NCBI GenBank assembly: GCA_022775005.1
Contig: JALFJR010000061.1
Span: 1 to 64,000 of the forward strand
From: Parabacteroides sp.
GTDB lineage: Bacteria; Bacteroidota; Bacteroidia; Bacteroidales; Tannerellaceae
Direction: 5' to 3'
Length of the DNA stretch: 64,000 bases
Position numbers and translations under genes: made by a program. The notes under the pieces are model-generated. The model did no database searches. It was not told where the DNA came from and saw only the letters and a program-made list of their open reading frames with translations. Positions 7,930 through 16,110 of the stretch are shown one piece after another; the first letter of the stretch is position 1; each line of letters opens with the position of its first letter.

Positions 7930-10122
7930 ATGGCTATCTCACGCTTCAACGCCGTGGAGAAGGCCTCCAACCGCAAGGCGGTAGAGGCGATCACCCCCAC
8001 GCACAAAGTATCCGAGTATTATGGAGAGAACGTCTTCAACCGGAAGGCAATGCAGAAGTATCTCTCGAAAGAGACCTATAAGGCCCTTACCTATGCGATT
8101 GATAATGGCATACCAATCGACCGCGAGATTGCGAATCATGTGGCGGCAGGTATGCGTATGTGGGCTTTAGAGAAGGGTGTCACCCACTATACACACTGGT
8201 TCCAGCCGTTGACGGATGGCACGGCCGAGAAGCACGATGCCTTCGTGGAGCACGACGGCAACGGAGGCATGATCGAGGAGTTCAGCGGAAAGCTGCTGGT
8301 GCAGCAGGAGCCGGATGCCTCCAGTTTCCCCAATGGCGGCTTGCGCAACACCTTCGAAGCCCGTGGCTACTCCGCTTGGGATCCCTCTTCGCCCGCCTTT
8401 ATCGTAGACGATACGCTCTGTATCCCCACCGTGTTTATTGCCTATACGGGTGAAGCGCTGGATTATAAGACGCCGCTCATCCGCTCCATCGAGGCGTTGG
8501 GCAAGGCGGCTGTTGAGGTGTGCCGCTATTTTGATCCGCAGGTGAATAAGGTGATCACCTACCTTGGCTGGGAGCAGGAGTATTTCTTGGTGGATGAGGA
8601 TCTCTATTCCGCACGCCCCGACCTTTCGCTGACCGAGCGCACGTTGCTGGGGCATGAGAGCGCGAAGAACCAGCAGTTAGACGACCACTATTTCGGGGCG
8701 ATTCCCTCTCGGGTGCAGGAGTTCATGAAAGATCTGGAGCGGGAGTGCTACTCTTTGGGCATTCCGGTCAAGACACGCCACAACGAGGTGGCGCCTAACC
8801 AGTTTGAGTTAGCACCGATCTACGAGGAGTGCAACCTGGCTAACGACCATAATCAGCTGTTGATGTCGCTCATGAAGCGGGTGGCACGCCGCCACAATTT
8901 CCGGGTGTTGCTGCACGAGAAGCCCTTCAAGGGGGTGAACGGATCGGGCAAGCACTGCAACTGGTCGATGGGCACTGATACGGGCATCAACCTCTTCTCG
9001 CCCGGCAAGGATCGGGAAGACAACCTGCGCTTCATCACCTTTGTGGTCAATACGATCATGGCGGTCTATCGCTACAACGCCCTGCTGAAAGCCAGTGTCG
9101 CTTCGGCCACTAACGCCCACCGCTTGGGGGCAAACGAGGCACCGCCCGCCATCATCTCCTCCTTCTTGGGTACGCAAATCAGCGACATCTTGGATAAGTT
9201 TGAGAACAGCTCCATCGCCGATGCCATCGAGGTGGACGACAAGAAGGGGCTACACTTGGGCTTTGGCCAGATCCCGGAGCTGCTGCTCGATAATACCGAC
9301 CGCAACCGTACCTCTCCCTTTGCCTTCACCGGCAATCGGTTCGAGTTCCGTGCGCCCGGCTCGTCGGTCAACTGTGGATCGGCCATGTTGGCGCTCAACA
9401 CTGCCGTCGCTCACCAGTTGCGTCAGTTCACGCAAGAGGTAGAGGCGCTGCGTGCGGCAGGCAAGAGCAAGGAGGTCGCTATCTACGAGGTGTTGAAAGC
9501 CTATATCAAAACCTCCAAACCGATTCGTTTCGACGGCAATGGCTATTCCGATGCCTGGAAGGCCGAGGCAGCTCGCCGTGGGTTGGATTGCGAAAACAGT
9601 GTCCCCCTGCAATACGATGCCTATCTCCGTCCGGAGACCATCGAGCTTTTCACCAGCATGGGTGTCCTCTCCCGTAAGGAGTTAGAGGCGCGCAACGAGG
9701 TGAAGTGGGAGGTCTATATCAAGAAGGTGCAGATCGAGGCACGCGTGTTGGGCGATCTCTCGCTCAACCACATCATCCCCGTAGCCGTACATTATCAAAG
9801 CATGTTGCTCGACAACATCGCCAAGCTGAAGCAGACCTTTAGCGAGGAGGCCGATTTCGGCGATATGACCGAGGAGCCTCGCCGGTTAGTGCGTAAGATC
9901 GCTGCCCATATCTGTGCGGTGACGAAGAAGGTAGATGAGATGGTAGAGGCACGCAAGCGGGCAAACCGCCTCGCCGATATGCGCGAGCGCGCCATCGCCT
10001 ATCACGACACCGTGGCTCCCTACTTGGATGAGATTCGCGATCACATCGACGATTTGGAGCTCATGGTCGATAACCAGATGTGGCCGCTCCCGAAATACCG
10101 CGAGCTGCTGTTCATCCGCTAA
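7930..10122 (+). CDS. glnN: Glutamine synthetase type III
   Basis: This enzyme makes glutamine from glutamate, ammonia and ATP. At 730 residues it is the long GSIII form (about 700-730 aa) rather than GSI (about 450-470 aa). It begins with the GSIII-type N-terminus (NRKAVEAITPTHKVSEYYGENVF region). The core motifs are the glutamate-rich metal sites (YLGWEQEYFLVDEDL, RHNEVAPNQFELAPIYEE), the ATP loop region VNGSGKHCNWSMGTD, and NRTSPFAFTGNRFEFRAPGS near residue 460-480. It is monocistronic: its own promoter lies upstream and a non-coding region downstream. Confidence 0.97.
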   Translation: MAISRFNAVEKASNRKAVEAITPTHKVSEYYGENVFNRKAMQKYLSKETYKALTYAIDNGIPIDREIANHVAAGMRMWALEKGVTHYTHWFQPLTDGTAEKHDAFVEHDGNGGMIEEFSGKLLVQQEPDASSFPNGGLRNTFEARGYSAWDPSSPAFIVDDTLCIPTVFIAYTGEALDYKTPLIRSIEALGKAAVEVCRYFDPQVNKVITYLGWEQEYFLVDEDLYSARPDLSLTERTLLGHESAKNQQLDDHYFGAIPSRVQEFMKDLERECYSLGIPVKTRHNEVAPNQFELAPIYEECNLANDHNQLLMSLMKRVARRHNFRVLLHEKPFKGVNGSGKHCNWSMGTDTGINLFSPGKDREDNLRFITFVVNTIMAVYRYNALLKASVASATNAHRLGANEAPPAIISSFLGTQISDILDKFENSSIADAIEVDDKKGLHLGFGQIPELLLDNTDRNRTSPFAFTGNRFEFRAPGSSVNCGSAMLALNTAVAHQLRQFTQEVEALRAAGKSKEVAIYEVLKAYIKTSKPIRFDGNGYSDAWKAEAARRGLDCENSVPLQYDAYLRPETIELFTSMGVLSRKELEARNEVKWEVYIKKVQIEARVLGDLSLNHIIPVAVHYQSMLLDNIAKLKQTFSEEADFGDMTEEPRRLVRKIAAHICAVTKKVDEMVEARKRANRLADMRERAIAYHDTVAPYLDEIRDHIDDLELMVDNQMWPLPKYRELLFIR

Positions 10123-10235
10123 ATCCAGCCGACAGGTGCGCGACATAAGAAACGGAGGAAAGATCCGCTTCGTTAGCTATCCCAAAGGAATTGTTCAGTA
10201 AACAGGGCCGGTGATTCGTTGGCAGAGGTATTCCC
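10123..10235. other. Spacer after glnN
   Basis: No gene is supported. A weak imperfect hairpin (CGGAGGAAAGATCCG, about 10152) without a T-run is the only structure seen. Confidence 0.4.
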
Positions 10236-10265
10236 TTGTAAACAACGAAAATACCAGTACCTTTG
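10236..10265 (+). promoter_or_regulatory. Strong promoter for a non-coding transcript
   Basis: TTG (10236-10238), a 19 bp spacer and TACCTTTG (10258-10265) match the Bacteroidetes consensus closely. No credible reading frame follows before the terminator at 10406-10442. Confidence 0.65.
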
Positions 10266-10271
10266 TGGCTG

Positions 10272-10442
10272 AGGAAAAACGACTCCTTTGGCGGCAACAG
10301 CTTCCAAGCGAAGTCACTCCGTTTTTTGTGACTAAAAAGAACCTTTGTTATTGCGCACGATGTAGCGCCGGATTATTTATTATGAAGAATGAATGCATAA
10401 CGCATAGCCGTCAGGTAGGGGCACCTGGCGGCTTATTTTTTT
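10272..10442 (+). ncRNA. Candidate small RNA of about 170 nt
   Basis: The interval runs from a good promoter to a good intrinsic terminator with no supported coding sequence. Internal structure includes AGTCAC (10312-10317) pairing with GTGACT (10328-10333), and a GCGC/GCGC hairpin around the sequence ACGATGTA near 10352-10370. I cannot assign it to a known RNA family. It could be a trans-acting RNA or the orphan leader of a gene lost when the downstream repeat/Rpn region was rearranged. Confidence 0.45.
10406..10442 (+). terminator. Intrinsic terminator of the candidate small RNA
   Basis: AGCCGTCAGGT (10406-10416) pairs with ACCTGGCGGCT (10423-10433) with one G-U pair, followed by TATTTTTTT. 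Confidence 0.85.
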
Positions 10443-10630
10443 CCAGTTAGGAAAATATTTTTCTCCAGTTAGCAAAAAATCCTTCCGTAGCGGTTCCAAA
10501 TTCTGTTGCCCGTAGCCGCAAAAAACATTGCCCGTAGAAAAGCAAAACATTGCCCATAAAAATTTTTTCCATTGCCCATAGTTTTTCAAAACGACGGGCA
10601 ACGTTTTCCCACGCCACGGGCAACGTTTTT
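10443..10630. repeat. Array of 22-23 bp periodic repeats with an orientation switch
   Basis: The core TTGCCC[G/A]TA has its TGCCC at 10506, 10529, 10551 and 10573. The core then continues in inverted orientation as GGGCAACG, with GGGCA at 10596 and 10618. The steps are 23, 22, 22, 23 and 22 bp. Two copies of CCAGTTAG at 10443 and 10465 extend the same phase upstream. The units are joined by A/T-rich runs. The whole can fold as a long imperfect hairpin. An open minus-strand frame across the array (10380-10634) looks like a by-product of the repeats. Confidence 0.7.
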
Positions 10631-10681
10631 TCACGCTACATCAGCCGAGCTCTTTGAGCGGCTTTTTTAGCTTTTTTCTCC

Positions 10682-11113
10682 TGTGTCAATTTGGCGAAAT
10701 GCCGGAAATTTCGTTCTTTTACGCACCTTATATATGTATTGAAAAATATGGAAACGATAAAGCGATTGCCGTGGGCGGCATAAAACTCAGTGTTTCAGAA
10801 GCTGGCGGAGATAGCGGATGTCAGCTCGCTGACGAAGGAGGAGCGTCTCCACTACGACGAAGCTCTCCGCAAATATCGTGACACCCTCTGCGTTTTGGAA
10901 AGCGCAGAGCAACGAGGGCTAAAAAGAGGGCGAGAGGAAGGGCTGGCCAAGGGGCGAGAGGAAGGACTGGCTAAAGGGTTAGAAAAAGGCCGTGCCGAAG
11001 GCTTAGCTGAAGGCCGTATAGAGATTGCTCGCAACATGAAAGAGAAAGGATTGGCGATTGAGCTGATCGCCGCATGTAGCGGCCTCTCCCCTGAGGAAAT
11101 AGCTAAACTGTGA
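10682..11113 (+). pseudogene. Remnant of an Rpn/PD-(D/E)XK transposase-like nuclease, N-terminus missing and nonsense-mutated
   Basis: In one frame the sequence reads LIYVLKNMETIKRLPWAA, a TAA stop at 10781-10783, then NSVFQKLAEIADVSSLTKEE. This matches the C-terminal half of Bacteroidales Rpn (recombination-promoting nuclease/transposase-like) proteins, where the stop position is normally glutamine. Downstream are the typical R/K-E-G repeats (REEGLAKG, about 10920-11020) and the ending GLSPEEIAKL. Intact family members are about 300 aa, so the nuclease domain is lost. A GTG at 10790 would give a 107-aa product, but this is best read as a decayed gene. Confidence 0.8.
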
Positions 11114-11135
11114 CCTACATAGATGTTATCTATCT

Positions 11136-11307
11136 ATGAGATTCGGCCTTAGCGGCGCAGCGTGAAGCGGAGCGATGGAGGCGAGCGATCAGAAGATCCA
11201 TTGTTTGAGCGAAGCGAGTTTTGGATCTTCAGCGAGCCGAGGGAGCGCAGTAGCGAGCAGCGTCAGCCTTGAACTTTTGGTTACTTTTCTTTCAAGAGAA
11301 AAGTAAC
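11136..11307. repeat. Palindrome-rich intergenic repeat downstream of the Rpn remnant
   Basis: It starts near ATTCGGCCTTAGCGGCGCAG (11141-11160), whose near copy lies at 41315-41334. GAAGATCCA (11192-11200) pairs with TGGATCTTC (11222-11230). GTTACTTTTCT (11280-11290) pairs with AGAAAAGTAAC (11297-11307) around a 6-nt loop. The GAGCGAAGCGAG-rich text is typical of dispersed extragenic repeats in Bacteroidetes. No reading frame is supported, and nothing further is seen up to the DUF6383 frame. Confidence 0.6.
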
Positions 11308-11374
11308 ATCAAAATAACCTTTTGTTTACCAAACCAATATCGTTGTTCATTAAAAGGGGGTAAAAAAAGTTTTT

Positions 11375-13468
11375 TTGAATGATGAGGGCTTCAACTTATC
11401 TATCGACACGGAGAAGGGCAAGAAGGCTACTATTGAGGGTGCAAGCGCATTCTCTGGCGTTTTGGCAGCTCAGACAGCAGGTGCTTCTGCCGATAATTAT
11501 TGGTTCCGGTTGAAGAACGATAAGAAGTATGTTGTTGTCGATTTGGATGCTACTTGGGGCGACAACATGGGTGAAGGCCGTGGCTATAAGTTCGCTTTGG
11601 TGGATGATCCTGACAAGGAGGGTAAGCACTATCTCTCTTTCTTCAATTTCTCAACTTATGCTGGTTCAACCGATAAAACTGTTTTGACCAAGGCAAAAGT
11701 TGCAGCTGCTAATACAGGTGCGGATGCGTTGACCATGTTCATCACAAGCGTTGGCGATAAGAACTATTTAACAACAGTAGAGACTTTGGCCAAGGGAGAG
11801 AAGACTCCTTATTTGGCATTGGGTAACTCTACCGCTGTTGATTTGACAACGTTGTTGGCTGCTCCTGCCTATTATACCGTTGTGAAGGTAAATGCTAATG
11901 GTACTCCGGTGAAGGCTTTGGGTACTGCATTGAACAACGAAGGAACTTATGTTGGTGGCTTCGTTGATTTGGGTTCAGTTCAGTTGGATCAACCGGAAGG
12001 TCAGTGGGCACCGAGTGTTGTTGATGGCAAATTGAAATTGACAAATCGTGAGAATCCTTTTATTACGAAGACATTTGCTAAATTGCTCAACACAGGTGAG
12101 ACAACAACGTTGCGTGCTGCCAGCCCGATCTATACGGATGGTGCTGACAACTTTGTATTGACAGCTGTTTCTGCCTTCACAGTGAAGGACGGTTATGTAG
12201 TTTCCAGCGTTGCGGATATGCGTGACGTAGAGTACACAATTGGTTTCTATTCTAATGTTTATGGTGAGACTGCTTACTTGGCTGAGAACCACGCAGGCAA
12301 ACACCAGTTGGGCTTGGAGAAGGATCTGAAGAGTGCTGCTACTTGGAAACTTATCCCGAAGGTAGGTGCGACTGATACAGTGAAGATTGAGAGCACAATC
12401 TATTACTATGATGCATCTACTTCTTCTTGGGCAAGCAAGGCTGACTACTTGAAGTTGATCGCATACGAAATCCAGAACGTCGCTAATGCTGAGAAATTAC
12501 ATTACAATGTTGTAGAGGGTGTAGAGGCTTATTATTGTAGTGCTGCAAACGCCGATCGTTTCTTGGTGAAGAAAGCTGCCAATGGTATGTATAATTTGAT
12601 TCGAGTTATTCAAGATGGAGCAGTTTGGGAAGTTTCTGATAAGGTTTATGCTGGTTTCTCTGCTAACTATGGTAACATCCAGTTGACTAATGTTGAGAAT
12701 AAGACGGAGAACGACTTGGTTGTATTGACTGAGAAGGCTGCTCCGCAGTATCTGTTGGCATTCAACCCGACATTTGGTTCACACTCTGACAATTGCAACA
12801 TCCCGGGTCTCCCGGCAATCGAGTCTAACGCAATTGATACGGTTTATGGCCGTTTCTTGGTGAACTTGGTTGATTCCGCATACGCAAACAAGGATCTTCA
12901 CAACAACAAGTATGTGAACTCTGAGAAATTGGCTAAGTTAGGCTTCGTGAAGGGTTACCACCAGGCAGATACGTTGGTTATCCAGCGTGAGGGTGCTGAG
13001 AAGGCTGCTAAGGCTGACTCTATTATCATCAGCAAGATCCCGACTTTGGCAACATTCGCCTTCAAGGTAGTTGATCAGGAGACTAAGGCTTTCGTGATCG
13101 AGACAGGTTACAAGGCGTTTACTCTGGATGCTCCGGCTACAACAATTACCAAGGGCTACTTGAAGTGGATGAACGGTTATATCGTAGTTGTTGACAAGAT
13201 CGAGAACGCAGACGTTTACAACTTGAAGGCTACAGACGAAAACCCGACCGCTAACGAGGCAATCGAGGCTTCTCAGGTAACTGTAATCGGTGGCCAGGGT
13301 GTCGTAACGGTTCAGGGTGCTGCAGGTAAGGTGATTACCGTGGCGAACATCTTGGGTCAGACGATCGCTAACCAGGTAGCTGCTTCCGACAACGTAACAA
13401 TCGCTGCTCCGGCAGGTGTTGTCGTAGTTGCTGTTGAAGGTGAGGCTACGAAGGTAGTGGTTAAGTAA
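11375..13468 (+). CDS. DUF6383-type secreted/surface protein, 5'-truncated copy
   Basis: A 697-residue frame of beta-rich sequence ending in a roughly 65-residue domain (from about GGQGVVTVQGAAGKVITVAN to EATKVVVK). That domain fits the DUF6383 family of Parabacteroides and resembles type IX secretion C-terminal signals. The frame has no signal peptide and no ATG: it opens at TTG 11375 in FLNDEGFNLSIDTEKGKK, which looks internal to the family, and an in-frame TAA at 11351-11353 lies eight codons upstream. The N-terminal export signal therefore appears lost. A/T-ending codons are used heavily, as in rpsA, which is typical of high expression. It may be a pseudogene or a silent cassette. Confidence 0.7.
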   Translation: MNDEGFNLSIDTEKGKKATIEGASAFSGVLAAQTAGASADNYWFRLKNDKKYVVVDLDATWGDNMGEGRGYKFALVDDPDKEGKHYLSFFNFSTYAGSTDKTVLTKAKVAAANTGADALTMFITSVGDKNYLTTVETLAKGEKTPYLALGNSTAVDLTTLLAAPAYYTVVKVNANGTPVKALGTALNNEGTYVGGFVDLGSVQLDQPEGQWAPSVVDGKLKLTNRENPFITKTFAKLLNTGETTTLRAASPIYTDGADNFVLTAVSAFTVKDGYVVSSVADMRDVEYTIGFYSNVYGETAYLAENHAGKHQLGLEKDLKSAATWKLIPKVGATDTVKIESTIYYYDASTSSWASKADYLKLIAYEIQNVANAEKLHYNVVEGVEAYYCSAANADRFLVKKAANGMYNLIRVIQDGAVWEVSDKVYAGFSANYGNIQLTNVENKTENDLVVLTEKAAPQYLLAFNPTFGSHSDNCNIPGLPAIESNAIDTVYGRFLVNLVDSAYANKDLHNNKYVNSEKLAKLGFVKGYHQADTLVIQREGAEKAAKADSIIISKIPTLATFAFKVVDQETKAFVIETGYKAFTLDAPATTITKGYLKWMNGYIVVVDKIENADVYNLKATDENPTANEAIEASQVTVIGGQGVVTVQGAAGKVITVANILGQTIANQVAASDNVTIAAPAGVVVVAVEGEATKVVVK

Positions 13469-13496
13469 GATTATTCAGAAAAGACAGAAAGTATAT

Positions 13497-13551
13497 AGAT
13501 TCCCGTGCGGTGAGAGCCAAGTAGCTTGCGAAAGCGAACAGGCGGGAATCT
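13497..13551 (+). other. Structured 3' UTR element
   Basis: AGATTCCCG (13497-13505) pairs perfectly with CGGGAATCT (13543-13551). Inside is a GNRA-capped hairpin GCTT-GCGA-AAGC (about 13524-13535). It lies between the DUF6383 stop and its terminator. I do not recognise the RNA family. Confidence 0.45.
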
Positions 13552-13563
13552 TCAAGAAAACAG

Positions 13564-13598
13564 GGCCGCTGAGCAACGATCGCTTGGCGGCCTTTTTT
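13564..13598 (+). terminator. Terminator after the DUF6383 gene
   Basis: GGCCGCTGAGC pairs with GCTTGGCGGCC (G-U pairs included), followed by TTTTTT. Confidence 0.85.
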
Positions 13599-13662
13599 GT
13601 GGTTTTGGGCGGGCGCATCCCCTTTTGCGCTTTGAAAATGAAAAAAGTAGGGAACAAACAGC

Positions 13663-13691
13663 TTGCGGTGAAGAAAAAAGGATTACCTTTG
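13663..13691 (+). promoter_or_regulatory. rpsA promoter
   Basis: TTG (13663-13665), an 18 bp spacer and TACCTTTG (13684-13691). The predicted start near 13698 gives a 5' UTR of about 68 nt. Confidence 0.65.
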
Positions 13692-13765
13692 CGGCGATTT
13701 TTGAGAGATGACAATATAATGTCTAACTTACTAATTAAAACAAACTAAGTATTAACAATTTAAGA

Positions 13766-15547
13766 ATGGAAAATTTGAAGAACATCCAGCCGGTTGAGGA
13801 TTTCAACTGGGACTCCTATGAGAAGGGCGATTCTTATGGCGAGAAGAGCAAGGAAGAGCTCGTAAAAACGTATGACGAGACCTTGAACACCGTAAAAGAC
13901 AAAGAGGTGGTGATGGGTACCGTTACAGCAATGAACAAACGCGAGGTTGTAGTCAACATCGGCTTCAAGTCTGACGGCGTTGTTCCGATGTCCGAGTTCC
14001 GTTATAACCCGGATTTGAAAGTTGGAGACGAGGTAGAGGTTTATATCGAGAGCCAAGAGGACAAAAAGGGTCAGCTGATCCTGTCACACAAGAAAGCACG
14101 CGCTACACGCTCTTGGGATCGTGTGAACGAGGCTTTGGAGAAAGACGAAATCATCAAGGGTTACATCAAGTGCCGCACGAAGGGTGGTATGATCGTCGAT
14201 GTATTCGGCATCGAGGCCTTCTTGCCGGGTTCACAGATCGACGTGAAGCCGATCCGCGACTACGATGTATTCGTTGGTAAGACGATGGAATTCAAGATCG
14301 TCAAGATCAATCAGGAATTCAAGAATGTGGTTGTTTCACACAAGGCTCTTATCGAGGCTGAGTTGGAGCAGCAGAAGAAAGATATTATCTCTAAGCTGGA
14401 GAAGGGCCAGATCTTGGAGGGTACCGTTAAGAACATCACTTCTTACGGTGTATTCATCGACCTCGGTGGCGTAGATGGTTTGATCCACATCACTGACCTT
14501 TCTTGGGGCCGTGTTTCTCATCCGGAGGAGATCGTTAAGCTCGACCAGAAGATCAACGTGGTTATCCTCGACTTCGACGATGAGAAGAAGCGCATCGCTC
14601 TTGGCTTGAAGCAGTTGACTCCGCACCCTTGGGATGCTTTGGATCCGAACTTGAAGGTTGGCGACAAGGTGAAGGGTAAGGTAGTCGTTATGGCTGACTA
14701 CGGTGCATTCATCGAGATCGCTCCGGGCGTTGAGGGCTTGATCCACGTATCTGAGATGTCATGGACGCAGCACTTGCGCAGCGCTCAAGACTTCATGAAG
14801 GTAGGTGATGAGGTTGAGGCTGTGATCTTGACTTTGGATCGCGACGAGCGTAAGATGTCTCTTGGTATCAAGCAGCTGAAGGCTGATCCTTGGGAGAACA
14901 TCGAGGAGCGCTTCCCGGTTGGCTCTCGCCACACCGCTAAGGTACGCAACTTCACGAACTTCGGTGTGTTCGTAGAGATCGAGGAGGGTGTTGATGGTTT
15001 GATCCACATCTCTGACCTCTCTTGGACGAAGAAGATCAAACACCCGTCAGAGTTCACGCAGATTGGCGCTGACATCGACGTTCAGGTGTTGGAGATCGAC
15101 AAGGAGAACCGTCGCTTGAGCTTGGGTCACAAGCAGCTGGAGGAGAATCCTTGGGATGTATTCGAGACAATCTTCACCGTTGGTTCTATCCACGAGGGTA
15201 CGATCATCGAGATGTTGGATAAGGGTGCGGTTATCTCTTTGCCGTATGGCGTAGAGGGCTTCGCTACTCCGAAGCACTTGGTGAAAGAGGACGGCTCACA
15301 GGCTCAGGTAGAGGAGAAGTTGCCGTTCAAGGTGATCGAGTTCAACAAAGACGCTAAGCGCATCATCCTTTCTCACAGCCGTGTATTCGAGGATGAGCAG
15401 AAGGCCGCTCAGAAGCGTGAGAAGGCTAACAAGCGTAACAACCGCAAGGATGACGAGGCTCCGGTTATGAGCACGCCGATCGAGAAGACGACTTTGGGCG
15501 ACATCGAGGAGTTGGCTGCTTTGAAGGAGAAACTCTCAGGTAAGTAA
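13766..15547 (+). CDS. rpsA: 30S ribosomal protein S1
   Basis: S1 binds mRNA on the 30S subunit and helps initiation on weakly structured leaders, which matters in Bacteroidetes where Shine-Dalgarno sites are scarce. The 593-aa protein contains about six S1 (OB-fold) repeats. Clear ones begin near VVMGTVTAMNKREVVVNIGF, QILEGTVKNITSYGVFIDLG, KVKGKVVVMADYGAFIEI and RHTAKVRNFTNFGVFVEI. The C-terminus is basic, then acidic. It has its own promoter and terminator. Confidence 0.97.
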   Translation: MENLKNIQPVEDFNWDSYEKGDSYGEKSKEELVKTYDETLNTVKDKEVVMGTVTAMNKREVVVNIGFKSDGVVPMSEFRYNPDLKVGDEVEVYIESQEDKKGQLILSHKKARATRSWDRVNEALEKDEIIKGYIKCRTKGGMIVDVFGIEAFLPGSQIDVKPIRDYDVFVGKTMEFKIVKINQEFKNVVVSHKALIEAELEQQKKDIISKLEKGQILEGTVKNITSYGVFIDLGGVDGLIHITDLSWGRVSHPEEIVKLDQKINVVILDFDDEKKRIALGLKQLTPHPWDALDPNLKVGDKVKGKVVVMADYGAFIEIAPGVEGLIHVSEMSWTQHLRSAQDFMKVGDEVEAVILTLDRDERKMSLGIKQLKADPWENIEERFPVGSRHTAKVRNFTNFGVFVEIEEGVDGLIHISDLSWTKKIKHPSEFTQIGADIDVQVLEIDKENRRLSLGHKQLEENPWDVFETIFTVGSIHEGTIIEMLDKGAVISLPYGVEGFATPKHLVKEDGSQAQVEEKLPFKVIEFNKDAKRIILSHSRVFEDEQKAAQKREKANKRNNRKDDEAPVMSTPIEKTTLGDIEELAALKEKLSGK

Positions 15548-15572
15548 TTACCTCTTTTTCCATAAGTATAAG

Positions 15573-15608
15573 AAACGGTAGTCGGGGGTTGCCCGGCTAC
15601 CGTTTTTT
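15573..15608 (+). terminator. rpsA terminator
   Basis: AACGGTAGTCGGG pairs with CCCGGCTACCGTT, followed by a T-run. Confidence 0.9.
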
Positions 15609-15630
15609 TGTGTACGCTTAGCGGGCAAAG

Positions 15631-15667
15631 AAAAAGGAGATAACCGTCGTCCAGTTATCTCCTTCTT
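15631..15667 (-). terminator. Terminator of the small 15.7-15.9 kb gene
   Basis: AAGGAGATAAC (15634-15644) pairs with GTTATCTCCTT (15654-15664). Read leftward it is followed by TTTCTTT. It may act in both directions. Confidence 0.75.
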
Positions 15668-15686
15668 TACCTCTTACGCCTGTTAG

Positions 15687-15938
15687 TTAAGAGAAACACT
15701 CCTCGGTAGCACAAGCCTCGGGAGCGTCAGTAATACCCAGCATCTCGTTAATAGCCTTACGTTTGTCCAGATCGGTAAAGTATGCCTTTACAACCTCGTA
15801 GATGTTAAACCCATCTGTAGAGCCAGCAGCGAGGTGCAGTGTATCTACCATCTTAACTGTTGCTTTCTTCAGCTCATCGGGGCTGATTAAATGTAACTCA
15901 TTTGCGTGAATCAAGCGATTATTTCCCATGATATACAA
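15687..15938 (-). CDS. Small protein of unknown function
   Basis: An 83-residue soluble, mainly helical protein that I do not recognise. It contains ISPDELKKATVKMVDTL and ends in a cysteine-containing tail (EACATEECFS). An ATG nine bases downstream (MGNNRLIHANE) is an equally good start. It has its own terminator right after the stop, which supports a real transcription unit. It lies convergent to rpsA and divergent from the HAD phosphatase. No signal peptide or membrane segment is seen. Confidence 0.6.
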   Translation of the reverse strand: MYIMGNNRLIHANELHLISPDELKKATVKMVDTLHLAAGSTDGFNIYEVVKAYFTDLDKRKAINEMLGITDAPEACATEECFS

Positions 15939-16110
15939 ATATTATTAGGTTATACATATAGTTTCTTTTGGATCTAAATCCATGCGAAAGGTACGAATTA
16001 GTTTTATATGTCCATAGATTTTTGCCTATTTTTTCTTCTAATAGGCTAATTTCGTCCGTTTGCCCCTACTTTTTGCGGCCTTTGCGCTATTTTTGCGCCA
16101 AAAAACAGGG

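Noticed and set aside
10211..10450. A 79-codon frame over the candidate small RNA
   Set aside because: It begins before the promoter and reads through the terminator hairpin.
10443..10630. CRISPR array
   Set aside because: Only short degenerate cores recur, the orientation flips, there are no unique spacers of constant length and no cas genes.
10380..10634. An 84-codon minus-strand frame across the 22-23 bp repeats
   Set aside because: Its sequence is just the repeat array in translation, with no domain; the terminator and repeat explain the DNA better.
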